Below are positions 42,121 to 50,747 of a DNA stretch of 64,000 nt, in pieces; position 1 is the first letter of the stretch; each line of letters starts with the position of its first letter. Source of the DNA: DASPUH01 sp964518505 (GTDB lineage Bacteria; Chloroflexota; Limnocylindria; Limnocylindrales; CSP1-4); NCBI GenBank assembly GCA_964518505.1, contig CAZFGT010000001.1:124001-188000 (forward strand). The letters are read 5' to 3'. A program made the position numbers and the translations under genes. The notes under the pieces are model-generated. The model had not been told where the DNA came from and did not search any database. It worked only from the letters and a program-made list of their open reading frames with translations.

Positions 42121-43220
42121 TGGCCATCGGAGGGCTCGAACTGGAGCTGGCCGCCGGCGCGGTCGTGGGCCTGGGAGCCGGCGGCTGGCTGCTCGTCCGC
42201 GGCCTCCTCGCGTGGCGCGACATCGAAGCGGTCGACGACATCGGCACCTCGTCGGTCAGCTCGCTGGCGGCGGGTGAGGCGCGCCTGGCCGGCACCATCC
42301 ACCCGCTCGCCCTGACCCTCCGCTCGCCGCTCCAGAGCGTGGAGTGCCTCTACTACCGCTCTCGGGTCCGGCAGGACGAGGGCCGCAACGAACGGCGCAC
42401 GATCTTCTCCGCCGAGCGCGCCGTGGGCTTCACGCTGACCGACGGCAGCGGCACGATCAAGGTCCTGCCGCGGGGCGCCACGTGGCGCGTGCCGCCGGTC
42501 TGGCAGGACGACAGCAGCCTGCTCGGCGACGACCCCATCGGCCTCGACATCGGGGCCGGCGCCACGATGGCCTCGGCCCTCACGCCCGCGCAGCAGGCGG
42601 CCGCGCTGCTGACCGTGCAGGCGCCCGATCCGTCGGCCGACGAGGCCCTGCTGGGCGGCGGTGGCGGGCTCCTCGGCGGGACGGTCGGGGGCCTGATGGG
42701 CGGCCGGCGCTATTACGAGGAGGCCCGGCTGGCGGTGGGCGACACGGTGACGATCGTGGGCACAGCCCTCCCCTACCGCGACGTGGCCGATCCGGCCACC
42801 GCCGACCGCTTCGATCCGGACGTCGCCCTCACCGACCCGGAGATCGCTGCCGATCTTGCCGCCGCCCAGGCGAGCGGTCATCTCGAGACGGACCCCGCCA
42901 AGGCCTGGGGCAACGCCGCCATCCCCGGCTTCGGCATCGGCCAGCCGACCCGGGCGCCCGTGCTGGATCCGCAGGCCAACCCCGAGGCGGTCGTCGCCGA
43001 CGCGCCCGCGGCCAGTGCCGCCGCGACCGCCCTCTTCGAGATCCCCGACGACGCGCTGGTCCTGGCCGCGACCCCCGGCTCCCCGCTGACCGTGTACGCC
43101 GGCACGCCGGAGGCCGCCACGACGACCGCCTCCGGCGGCATGCTCCAGGCGGGCCTCGGCGTGGGGGTCATGGTCCTGGCGGCCATCCTCCTCGTCATCG
43201 CCCTGGGTGTGCAGCCGTGA
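42120..43220 (+). CDS. GIDE-domain membrane protein
   Basis: 366 residues. An N-terminal span (LAAGAVVGLGAGGWLLVRGLL), then a GIDE/BAM-type domain (about 55-235) with LRSPLQSVECLYYRSRV, TLTDGSGTIKVLPRGA and VGDTVTIVGTALPY, then an Ala-rich segment and a C-terminal span. GIDE domains are the membrane part of MUL1-type proteins, but there is no RING finger here. The gene lies directly before lemA, which suggests a joint envelope role (inference). Confidence 0.78.
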   Translation: MAIGGLELELAAGAVVGLGAGGWLLVRGLLAWRDIEAVDDIGTSSVSSLAAGEARLAGTIHPLALTLRSPLQSVECLYYRSRVRQDEGRNERRTIFSAERAVGFTLTDGSGTIKVLPRGATWRVPPVWQDDSSLLGDDPIGLDIGAGATMASALTPAQQAAALLTVQAPDPSADEALLGGGGGLLGGTVGGLMGGRRYYEEARLAVGDTVTIVGTALPYRDVADPATADRFDPDVALTDPEIAADLAAAQASGHLETDPAKAWGNAAIPGFGIGQPTRAPVLDPQANPEAVVADAPAASAAATALFEIPDDALVLAATPGSPLTVYAGTPEAATTTASGGMLQAGLGVGVMVLAAILLVIALGVQP

Positions 43221-43792
43221 GCGTCATCGGCTTCGTCCTGGCGCTCGTCCTGGCGGTCGTCCTCCTGGGCCTCGCCTTCATCGTGCTCAGCACCTACAAC
43301 GAGATCGTGGGCCTGGCCCAGCGCATCGACAAGGCCTGGGCCAACATCGACGTCGCCCTCAAGCAGCGCTACGACGAGCTGCCTAACCTGGTGCAGGCCG
43401 TCCGCGGCCTGATGGGCTTCGAGCAGAGCGTCTTGGAACGGGTGACCCAGGCGCGTGCGGGCTACCGGCCGGACGCCCCGATCCCCCAGCAGGCGGTGAC
43501 CTCGGAGCAGACGACCGGTGCGGTCAAGTCGCTGCTCGCCGTCGTGGAGCACTACCCGGACCTTACGGCGCACGAGAACGTGATGGCCCTGCAGGCCGAG
43601 ATCGCCCGTCTGGAGGGCGTGATCGCCGACCGTCGCGAGCTCTACAACGACATGGTCTACCGGTACGACGCGCGCATCCAGCAGGTGCCGGCCGTCCTGC
43701 TGGCCTCGATCTTCGGCTGGACGCCGCGGCCATACTTCAAGGCCGACCCGTCCCAGACGGGCGTGCCTGACGCGACACTGACCCCCGGCTGA
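43217..43792 (+). CDS. lemA: LemA family protein
   Basis: 191 residues. One N-terminal span, then the LemA coiled four-helix domain: STYNEIVGLAQRIDKAWANIDVALKQRYDELPNLV is the signature, followed by ERVTQAR and ELYNDMVYRYDARI near the C-terminus with FGWTPRPYFK. The molecular role is unsettled; it is an envelope protein with the helices on one side of the membrane. GTG overlaps the GIDE stop. Confidence 0.92.
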   Translation: MSVIGFVLALVLAVVLLGLAFIVLSTYNEIVGLAQRIDKAWANIDVALKQRYDELPNLVQAVRGLMGFEQSVLERVTQARAGYRPDAPIPQQAVTSEQTTGAVKSLLAVVEHYPDLTAHENVMALQAEIARLEGVIADRRELYNDMVYRYDARIQQVPAVLLASIFGWTPRPYFKADPSQTGVPDATLTPG

Positions 43793-43798
43793 GCGGCG

Positions 43799-44914
43799 AT
43801 GCGCCTGCGCGACCTCGGCGTGACGATCGGCGAGGGGCGACCGGGCCCGGCCAACGCCATCACCGACGTGCCCGGCGTGCGCGTCGGGCACGTGACGCTC
43901 ATCGAGGGCGACGGGGCCCTGGTGGTGGGCCGCGGGCCCGTGCGCACCGGGGTGACCGTCGTACTGCCCCATGACGGAGACCTGGGGCGCGAGCCGGTCT
44001 TCGCCGGCGCCCACCGCCTCAATGGCAACGGGGAGATGACCGGGCTGGAGTGGATCCGTGAGTCGGGCCTGCTGACCTCGCCGGTCGGGCTCACCAACAC
44101 CAACAGCGTCGGGGTGGTGCGCGATGCGCTGGTGGCCCTCGAGGCGCGCGGTCGCGACCCCGAGGCGATCAGCTGGGCCCTGCCGGTCGTGGCCGAGACC
44201 TGGGACGGCCGCCTCAATGACATCGATGGCTTCCACGTCCGGGCGAGCCACGTGGAGGCCGCCATCGCCGCCGCGCTGGGACCCGGCGGCACGGCGGTCG
44301 CGGAGGGCAACGTGGGCGGCGGCACGGGCATGATCTGCCACGCCTTCAAGGGCGGCATCGGCACGAGCTCACGCGTCGTCGAGCTGCCCGGGGTGGCCTT
44401 CACGCTGGGGGTGCTGGTGCAGGCCAACTACGGCCGGCGCCCCCGCTTGCGCCTGGACGGCGTGCCCATCGGGGCGGCCATCCCGACCAGCGAGGTGCCC
44501 TCGCCGTGGGAGACGGCACCGGCGGCGCACGAGGGGGCCGGCTCGATCATCGTGCTCGTGGCGACCGACGCCCCGCTGCTGCCCGACCAGTTGACGCGCC
44601 TCGCCCAGCGGCCCGCCCTGGCCATCGGGCGGATGGGTGGCACCGGGGCCAACGATTCGGGCGATCTGATGCTGGCCTTCTCGACGGCTCAGCGCGGCGC
44701 CACCGCCAGGGCACGCGAGGGTCCGATCGTCACGCTGCGGGCCCTGGCCATCGACCAGCTGGATCCCCTCTTCGTGGCCGCCATCGAGGCCACCGAGGAG
44801 GCGATCTGGAACGCCCTCGTCGCCGCCACCACGATGGTCGGTCGCGACGGCATCACGGCCCACGCCATCCCCCACGACCGCCTCCTGGAGGTGTGGCACC
44901 GCGCGCGGGGTTGA
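43799..44914 (+). CDS. P1 family (DmpA/S58) peptidase
   Basis: 371 residues, autoprocessing N-terminal nucleophile hydrolase. AITDVPGVRVGHVTL, GLTNTNSVGVVRDAL, AEGNVGGGTGMICHAFKGGIGTSSR and the cleavage/nucleophile region MGGTGANDSGDLMLAFST are the family motifs; the Ser in NDSGD is the expected nucleophile. Known members are D-aminopeptidases or beta-peptidases. It starts 7 bp after lemA. Confidence 0.9.
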   Translation: MRLRDLGVTIGEGRPGPANAITDVPGVRVGHVTLIEGDGALVVGRGPVRTGVTVVLPHDGDLGREPVFAGAHRLNGNGEMTGLEWIRESGLLTSPVGLTNTNSVGVVRDALVALEARGRDPEAISWALPVVAETWDGRLNDIDGFHVRASHVEAAIAAALGPGGTAVAEGNVGGGTGMICHAFKGGIGTSSRVVELPGVAFTLGVLVQANYGRRPRLRLDGVPIGAAIPTSEVPSPWETAPAAHEGAGSIIVLVATDAPLLPDQLTRLAQRPALAIGRMGGTGANDSGDLMLAFSTAQRGATARAREGPIVTLRALAIDQLDPLFVAAIEATEEAIWNALVAATTMVGRDGITAHAIPHDRLLEVWHRARG

Positions 44915-45006
44915 CGCCTCGGGCGCGGTGGGGTCCCAGGACCTCCGGTGCGTGGCGGCCACGGTCCGCGGGCATGGTGCCCGCGCGCATCGCCGGGGTC
45001 ATGACC

Positions 45007-46968
45007 ATGGACCTATTCGCGGCCACGCACGCGCCCGGTAGCCTCTCGCCCGTTGTGAGCCTGCGACCCGCGACCAGCAACGGGGGCCCGCGGTCGCCGC
45101 GGCGTGCCGCGCGACCGCTGCTCTTCCGGCTCGTCTTCGGGGCCTTCCTGCTGATCGTGGGGGTCGCCGCCAGCGGGCAGGCCGCGCTCGTCACGGCGGA
45201 CCAGCAGCAGGCCCTGCTGGGCACGACCGTCGGCGCCGATGCGTCGACCGTGCGGGCCTTCGTCGGCCTCAACCTGCAGCCCCAGGACATCGCCCCAGGT
45301 GGCCTCACGACCGACCGACGGGCGACCCTCCAGGCGGGCCTCGCCTTCCTGGCCCAGAGCGGCCAGCTCTTGCACGTGGCGCTCGTGCAGCCCGACGGCA
45401 CGGTCCTCGTGAGCGACGACGGCACCGGCGTCGGGACGAAGGTACCGAGCACCGACGACCTGCTCACCGCGATCGGCCAGCAGCAGGCCCAGGCGGCGAT
45501 CACCACCCCGACGGCGGCCGGGGCGCTCGAGCCGCTGGCAACCACCGCGGTCATGCGCGAGTACCTGCCGATCATCCCCGCTGCGACCACCGGCGGCCAG
45601 GCGGCCGCCGGCCAGGTCCAGGCGGTCATGGCCGTCTGGCGCGACGCGGCCCCGGTCCTCGCGCAGCTCGACCAGGAACGGCTGGAGATCGTGACCATCA
45701 CCATCGCCGCCGCTCTCATCAGCGCCCTCCTCCTGGGCTACGTCTTCCGCACCGCGCAGAAGCGCCTCTCCCGCCAGTCCGAGCAGCTCCTGGAGTCGAC
45801 CCGCCTCGACCCGCACACGGGCCTCCTCAACCATGGCGCGCTCGTGGAGCTGCTGGGCGCGCGGCTCGAGGACGCCCGCGAGGCCAGCAGGTCGAAGGCG
45901 ACGAGCGTGGCGCTGCTCGACCTGGACAACTTCCGCCTCCTCAATGACACGCACGGCCACCCGGCCGGCGACCTCGTGCTCGATGAGGTCACGGCGCTCC
46001 TCAAGCGGTATGCGCCGAGCGGCGCGCTCATCGGCCGCTACGGGCCGGATGAGTTCCTCGTCGTCTCGCCCCCGCAAGACCCCAGCGGGCTGGAACCAGC
46101 CATGGACCACCTGCGCGAGGCCCTGGCCGAGTTGAGCCTGCAGTTCGAGGGATCAGAACGGTTGCCGGTGTCGGTCAGCATCGGCATCGCCTTCTACCCG
46201 CTCCACGGCACGTCCGTGACGCCGCTCCTGGCCGCCGCGTCGGCCGCCCTGGATGAAGCCAAGGCGAGCGGCGGCGACGCGATCTGCGTGGCCGACGACC
46301 GGGCCGCCGAACACGTCGCCCACGAGACGTTCGGTGTCCTGCAGGGCCTCGTCATCGCGGTCGACACGAAGGACCGCTACACGCGGCGCCACTCCGAGGA
46401 TGTGGCCCGCTATGCCGACTTCCTGGCCCGTGAGCTCGGCCTGGACGGCGAGACGCGGCGCGTCGTGCACACCGCCGGGTTGCTGCACGACGTGGGCAAG
46501 ATCGGCATCCCCGACGCCATCCTGCGCAAGCCGGGCAAGCTGACCGACGACGAGTACGCCATCGTCAAGCAGCACGTCACGCTCGGCGACCGGATCGTCC
46601 ATGGCCTGCCCGACCTGGAGATGATCCGCGCCGGCGTGCGGCACCACCACGAGCGGTGGGACGGGCGAGGCTACGCCCACGCCCTGGCCGGCACCGACAT
46701 CCCGCTCATCGCCCGCCTCCTGGCCGTCGGCGATGCCTTCTCCGCCATGACCACGACCCGCCCCTACCGCAAGGCGATGTCGATCGAGGAGGCCCTGCGC
46801 CGGTTGGAGGACGCGGCCGGCACGCAGCTCGACGAGGACCTGGTGCGGACGTTCGTGCATGCCATGCGCACGGTGAGCGACGCCCCGTTGGGCGAACCGA
46901 CCCGCACCGGGGGCGCGGCGCCAGCTCGCCTGTGGACCCCGGACGTCGCGGCGGCACGCGTCGCATGA
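45007..46968 (+). CDS. Membrane sensor with degenerate GGDEF and HD-GYP-like domains
   Basis: About 653 residues. Two spans (LLFRLVFGAFLLIVGVAASG, VTITIAAALISALLLGYVF) flank an extracellular sensor. A GGDEF fold follows (LDLDNFRLLNDTHGHPAGD...) with RYGPDEF where active cyclases have GG(D/E)EF. Last is an HD-GYP-like domain with HTAGLLHDVGKIGIPD and HHHERWDGRGYAHAL, the usual GYP reading GYA. It probably binds or degrades cyclic dinucleotides. Starts at ATG 44974, ATG 45001 and GTG 45055 (-10-like TAGCCT 10 nt upstream) are alternatives. Confidence 0.88.
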   Translation: MDLFAATHAPGSLSPVVSLRPATSNGGPRSPRRAARPLLFRLVFGAFLLIVGVAASGQAALVTADQQQALLGTTVGADASTVRAFVGLNLQPQDIAPGGLTTDRRATLQAGLAFLAQSGQLLHVALVQPDGTVLVSDDGTGVGTKVPSTDDLLTAIGQQQAQAAITTPTAAGALEPLATTAVMREYLPIIPAATTGGQAAAGQVQAVMAVWRDAAPVLAQLDQERLEIVTITIAAALISALLLGYVFRTAQKRLSRQSEQLLESTRLDPHTGLLNHGALVELLGARLEDAREASRSKATSVALLDLDNFRLLNDTHGHPAGDLVLDEVTALLKRYAPSGALIGRYGPDEFLVVSPPQDPSGLEPAMDHLREALAELSLQFEGSERLPVSVSIGIAFYPLHGTSVTPLLAAASAALDEAKASGGDAICVADDRAAEHVAHETFGVLQGLVIAVDTKDRYTRRHSEDVARYADFLARELGLDGETRRVVHTAGLLHDVGKIGIPDAILRKPGKLTDDEYAIVKQHVTLGDRIVHGLPDLEMIRAGVRHHHERWDGRGYAHALAGTDIPLIARLLAVGDAFSAMTTTRPYRKAMSIEEALRRLEDAAGTQLDEDLVRTFVHAMRTVSDAPLGEPTRTGGAAPARLWTPDVAAARVA

Positions 46969-48044
46969 CCCGATCCATCGGCCTCCTCGCCGTCCTCCTC
47001 GCCGCGGGCCTGGCGATCCTCACCGCTCCGGTGACCTCGGCCGCCGTGCTGCCGACCCTCTGGACGGTCACGGCGACCCCGGTGACCCTCACCGAGGGCC
47101 AGGTCACGGACGTCACGCTGACCGTGACCGGCGGCGATACCCGCATCCGCTGCCTGGTGGTCGCGGTGCCGACCGGGTTCACGGTCCTCGGTGAGGGCGT
47201 CGACAGCGTCCCGGCCGGGGAGTCGTGGACGGCCAGGCAGACCGGCTCCGGGCCGACCAACGTCATCTTCGCCCTGGGCAGCGGTGGCGGCGGGCTGCAG
47301 CTCCTCCAGGTGGGCACGTTCGACATCCAGGTGATGCCGGTCGACGCCCCCCTCGGCGCCTGGACGACCACCGGCCACACTGGCAAGTCGCCCGGCAGTC
47401 CCGATGCCGGTCCGCCGCTCCTTCCGCTCCAGCCGTTCGTCATCATCCCGGGACCGGTACCGACGCCGACCGCCACCCCCACCCCGACCCCCGCGCCGAC
47501 CGATACGGCGACGCCGACGCCCCCGGTCGGGCCGACCCCCACCCCCGGGACGACCCCCACCCCCGGGACGACCCCCACCCCCGGGACGACCCCGAGCCCG
47601 ACCGCCGGCCGCACGGGATCGCCGACGCCCGACCCGACGCGCTCGCCAGGCGTCGGCGCCTCGCCCTTGGCGACCCCGACCGACCCCACCGCCGCACCGA
47701 CCGGTTCGACGTCGACGTCGCCGTCACCGTCACCGGGCGACAGCGGCACGACCGGCAGCGGCGCGGGACCGGTCAGCGGCACGGGCGGCGGCCCGTCAGC
47801 CGCCGGGACGGGTGGTCGCGGGGTGGTGACCATCGCGGCGGCGCCGAAGGGCGGCGCCGTGACCATCGGCGACCTCGGGGTGGCGAGCGCCGTGAGCCTC
47901 TTCGCCTGGCTCGTGCCGGTGACGCTGCTCGGCCTCCCGGGGCTGCTGCTCCTGATCATCGGAGCGCAGCTGGGGACGGCCGGCCTGTTCGTGCCGCTGA
48001 CCCGACGCGTCCTGGCGGACCGCAGGCCACGAGCCGACGCGTAA
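46965..48044 (+). CDS. Secreted Pro/Thr-rich protein with C-terminal membrane anchor
   Basis: 359 residues. A signal peptide (IGLLAVLLAAGLAILTAPVTSAA) precedes a beta-type domain (about 30-150, TVTATPVTLTEGQVTDVTLTV). A long Pro/Thr/Ser stalk follows, including three exact PTPGTT units, then a Gly-rich stretch and a final span (LFAWLVPVTLLGLPGLLLLIIGA). A surface protein of unknown ligand. ATG overlaps the previous stop, so it is co-translated with the signalling protein. Confidence 0.75.
   Translation: MTRSIGLLAVLLAAGLAILTAPVTSAAVLPTLWTVTATPVTLTEGQVTDVTLTVTGGDTRIRCLVVAVPTGFTVLGEGVDSVPAGESWTARQTGSGPTNVIFALGSGGGGLQLLQVGTFDIQVMPVDAPLGAWTTTGHTGKSPGSPDAGPPLLPLQPFVIIPGPVPTPTATPTPTPAPTDTATPTPPVGPTPTPGTTPTPGTTPTPGTTPSPTAGRTGSPTPDPTRSPGVGASPLATPTDPTAAPTGSTSTSPSPSPGDSGTTGSGAGPVSGTGGGPSAAGTGGRGVVTIAAAPKGGAVTIGDLGVASAVSLFAWLVPVTLLGLPGLLLLIIGAQLGTAGLFVPLTRRVLADRRPRADA
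47535..47588. repeat. Three exact 18-bp tandem repeats in the stalk of the secreted protein
   Basis: ACCCCCACCCCCGGGACG three times (47535-47552, 47553-47570, 47571-47588), in frame, encoding a six-residue Pro/Thr/Gly unit. Identical copies point to recent slippage or expansion. Confidence 0.9.
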
Positions 48045-48049
48045 CGTCG

Positions 48050-49708
48050 TCAGGGCGACTCTAGACCCGGATCCTCGAAGACGACCTGGCCCTCGCTGAG
48101 GGTCAACAACACACGCGCGCCACCCGGCGAGCCCGCCTCGGGCCCGAACAGGTCGCGGTCCAGGACTACCAGGTCGGCCAGCTTGCCCGCCTCGAGCGTG
48201 CCCGTCACGTCGTCGAGGTGGTTGACGTAGGCCGAGCCGCTCGTGAAGGCCTCGAAGGCCTCGACGAGCGTGAGCGACTCGGCCGGCAGGAACGGCGGCT
48301 GATCGCGGTGCTCGGGAGAGACACGGGTCACGGCCACCTCCACCTCGGCCAGTACGTCGGGCGTGCTGACGGTCCAGTCGCTGCCGCCTGCCAGCCTCGC
48401 CCCGGCCGCGCGCAGCGAGCGGAAGGGGTACTGGAGCGCGGCGCGCTCGGGCGGCAGGAAGGGCCAGGTCAGGAGGTCCATCTGGGGGTCGTGGCAGGCC
48501 CAGTAGGGCTGGATGGTGGCCGTCGCCGCCAGCGCCCGGAAGCGCGGCCGATCGGCCGGATCCACCACCTGGAGGTGGGCCAGGTGGTGGCGGTGGTCGG
48601 TCGCCCCGTTGACGCGCCGGGCGGCCTCGAGGGCATCCAGCACCTCGCGCACGGCCCGGTCACCGATGGCGTGGAAGTGGACCTGGAAGCCGAGCGCGTC
48701 GAGTCGCTGGACGTGGCGCTCGAGCGCCGCCGGCTCGATGAAGCTCTGGCCGACGTTGGCCGTCGGCCGTCCGTCCGTGCCGCGGTAGGGCCACAACATG
48801 GCCGCCGTCTGGTTCTCCGCCACGCCGTCCTGCATGATCTTGACCGTGCCCGCCTGGAGCCGGCCGATGGTGCTCACTCGGCGGCCCTCCACCAGCTCAT
48901 CGATCTGGTCGCCGCCGCGCTCGCGGTCCCACCACTGGCAGGCCGCCACCCGGCCGGTGAGCTGGCCGCGCTCGGCGACGAGGCGATAGGCCGCCAGGTC
49001 GACGGGGGTCACCCAGGCGTCCTGCCACGCCGTGATGCCCAGGCGATGGAGGTAGGCCTGAGCTTCCTGCAACCCGCTGACCCGCTCCTCCTGGGCCGGG
49101 GTGGGCGTCAGCGGTCGGACCAGGTCCACGGCGCTCTCGTGCAGCGTGCCGCTCGGCGCCCCATCCGGACCCCGCTCGATCCGTCCGTGGGGCGGGTCGG
49201 GCGTACGGGCCGTGATGCCCGCCACCTCCAGGGCCCGCGTATTGACCCATGCGGCGTGGATGTCGCGGTTGACGAAGAACGCCGGGCGGTCGGGCACGAC
49301 CCGGTCGAGCTGGGCCGCGGTCGGCGCCCCGCCCGGGAAGGCGGCGAGGTACCAGCCGTCCCCCAGCACCCATGGGGTCTCGGGCCGTCGCGCCGCGTAG
49401 GCGGCGATGGCGGCCAGATACGCCTCGGCCGTCGCCGGCAGATCGTGCAGCCGGCACCCGGCGAAGCCCGCCGCGGCGATCGCCACATGGACGTGAGCGT
49501 CCTGGAAGCCCGGCAGGATCGTGCGCCCGCGGAGGTCGATGCGGCGCGTGCGGGGCCCGGCCAGCCGCGCGATGTCGGCTGAGCCCCCCACGGCCAGGAT
49601 CCGGCCGTCGCGCATGGCCAGTGCCCCGGCCGTCCGCTGCGCGCCGTCCATCGTCACGACGCGGCCACCGACCAGGACGAGGTCCGCGGGGGCGTCAGGC
49701 ACGTGCAT
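48050..49708 (-). CDS. YtcJ-like metal-dependent amidohydrolase
   Basis: 552 residues, amidohydrolase superfamily, amidohydrolase_3 branch. LVGGRVVTMDGAQRTAGALAMRDGRILAVG is the beta-sandwich start. GRTILPGFQDAHVHVAIAA carries the first metal His pair, FQVHFHAIGDRAVREVLDALE the later His, GSDWTVSTPDVL the Asp, and GTLEAGKLADLVVLDRDLF the C-terminal signature. Substrate unknown. ATG 49708 has GGAGGT five bases upstream. A TATAGT -10 (complement of 49770-49775) gives a leader of about 55 nt. Confidence 0.9.
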   Translation of the reverse strand: MHVPDAPADLVLVGGRVVTMDGAQRTAGALAMRDGRILAVGGSADIARLAGPRTRRIDLRGRTILPGFQDAHVHVAIAAAGFAGCRLHDLPATAEAYLAAIAAYAARRPETPWVLGDGWYLAAFPGGAPTAAQLDRVVPDRPAFFVNRDIHAAWVNTRALEVAGITARTPDPPHGRIERGPDGAPSGTLHESAVDLVRPLTPTPAQEERVSGLQEAQAYLHRLGITAWQDAWVTPVDLAAYRLVAERGQLTGRVAACQWWDRERGGDQIDELVEGRRVSTIGRLQAGTVKIMQDGVAENQTAAMLWPYRGTDGRPTANVGQSFIEPAALERHVQRLDALGFQVHFHAIGDRAVREVLDALEAARRVNGATDHRHHLAHLQVVDPADRPRFRALAATATIQPYWACHDPQMDLLTWPFLPPERAALQYPFRSLRAAGARLAGGSDWTVSTPDVLAEVEVAVTRVSPEHRDQPPFLPAESLTLVEAFEAFTSGSAYVNHLDDVTGTLEAGKLADLVVLDRDLFGPEAGSPGGARVLLTLSEGQVVFEDPGLESP

Positions 49709-49771
49709 CCACGACCTCCGATCCGCCTGCGGCGGGTGGGAAACCGCCGTCTCCACGCGGCGCGCGGTGAC

Positions 49772-49777
49772 TATACT
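49772..49777 (+). promoter_or_regulatory. -10 element TATACT of the nucleotidyltransferase gene
   Basis: Strong -10 hexamer 8 nt before an ATA codon that opens the longest in-frame reading of the nucleotidyltransferase. It overlaps the minus-strand TATAGT, so the two divergent genes share this 10-bp AT-rich core. Confidence 0.5.
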
Positions 49778-49866
49778 GCCCGCCCATAAGCCAGAATCCC
49801 CCTGCCGCCGGCGCCGGCGTCGGCGCACCGCCCACGCTGGCAGACCCCCTCGCCGAGGCGCGCCGC

Positions 49867-50598
49867 GTGATCGCCCTGGCGCAGAGCCGCGGGCTCCAGG
49901 TGCGGCTCATGGGCGGCCTCGCCTTCCACGCCCGATGCCCCGACTGGACCGCACGCATCAACCGCTCGGGCCGCGACCTGGATCTGGCCACCCGGACCCG
50001 GGACCGCAAGGCCCTGGCCGAGTTGCTCGTGGCGAACGGCTACACCGCCGACAAGCAGTACAACGCCCTCTACGGCCACAAGCAGCTCTACTTCGTGGAC
50101 GTGCCCCACGAGCGTCCGGTGGACGTACTGGTCGACGCCCTGGAGATGTGCCACAAGTTCAGCTTCATGCACCGCCTGGACGTCACCGAGACCACGCTGC
50201 CGCCGGCCGATCTGCTGCTCTCCAAGCTGCAGGTGGTCAAGATCAACCGCAAGGATGTGCTCGACATCCTGGCCCTGCTGTCGGAGTACCCCTTCGCCGA
50301 CGACGACGGCGGGGGCCTGGCCATCTCGCTGCGGCGCATCACCGAGTTCACCAGCAGCGACTGGGGCTGGTGGCGCACGGCGACGGGCAACCTCGACAAG
50401 CTGGTCGCCTTCCTCGACCACGACGTCGCCGTCGGCGAGCTGGAGTTCGGTCGGCCGCCGCGGCACGATGCTCGCGCCCAGGTGCTGGCCCTCCGGGCCG
50501 CCATCGACGCGGCGCCCAAGTCGGCCCGCTGGAAGATGCGCGCGCGCGCGGGCGACCACCTCGGGTGGTACCAGGAGCCCGAAGAGGTCGGCCACTGA
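49867..50598 (+). CDS. Nucleotidyltransferase-fold protein (AbiEii/MNT-like)
   Basis: At least 243 residues. LMGGLAFHARCP...GRDLDLATRTRDRKAL carries the G-G/DxD core of the nucleotidyltransferase fold. RPVDVLVDALEMCHKF supplies the third acidic residue, and LLLSKLQVVKINRKDVLDILALL is the helical part seen in stand-alone nucleotidyl transferases. Without a partner toxin/antitoxin gene its role is unknown. GTG 49867 is the first canonical start, but the frame is open back to an ATA at 49786 beside a -10 element, adding SQNPPAAGAGVGAPPTLADP-like residues. Confidence 0.75.
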   Translation: MIALAQSRGLQVRLMGGLAFHARCPDWTARINRSGRDLDLATRTRDRKALAELLVANGYTADKQYNALYGHKQLYFVDVPHERPVDVLVDALEMCHKFSFMHRLDVTETTLPPADLLLSKLQVVKINRKDVLDILALLSEYPFADDDGGGLAISLRRITEFTSSDWGWWRTATGNLDKLVAFLDHDVAVGELEFGRPPRHDARAQVLALRAAIDAAPKSARWKMRARAGDHLGWYQEPEEVGH

Positions 50599-50601
50599 GC
50601 C

Positions 50602-50617
50602 GGTGCGCCCGCGCACC
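50602..50617. terminator. Hairpin after the nucleotidyltransferase gene
   Basis: GGTGCG-CCCG-CGCACC, four bases past the stop codon. There is no T run, so it is at best an intrinsic-like or processing hairpin. Confidence 0.35.
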
Positions 50618-50747
50618 ATCAGAGCGGGCGCCTTCATGACGGCTTCAGGGGGCGGCGCTGTAGTGTTGACTGGAGACGTGCAACGCCACGCCGCCTGAAG
50701 ACCGAACCGCCGTCGACGACCCCCGCGACCCTGCCTGGAGGCCCTCC

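Noticed and set aside
49767..49869. GTG 49767 as start of the nucleotidyltransferase
   Set aside because: It is in a different frame from the protein and overlaps the -10 element.
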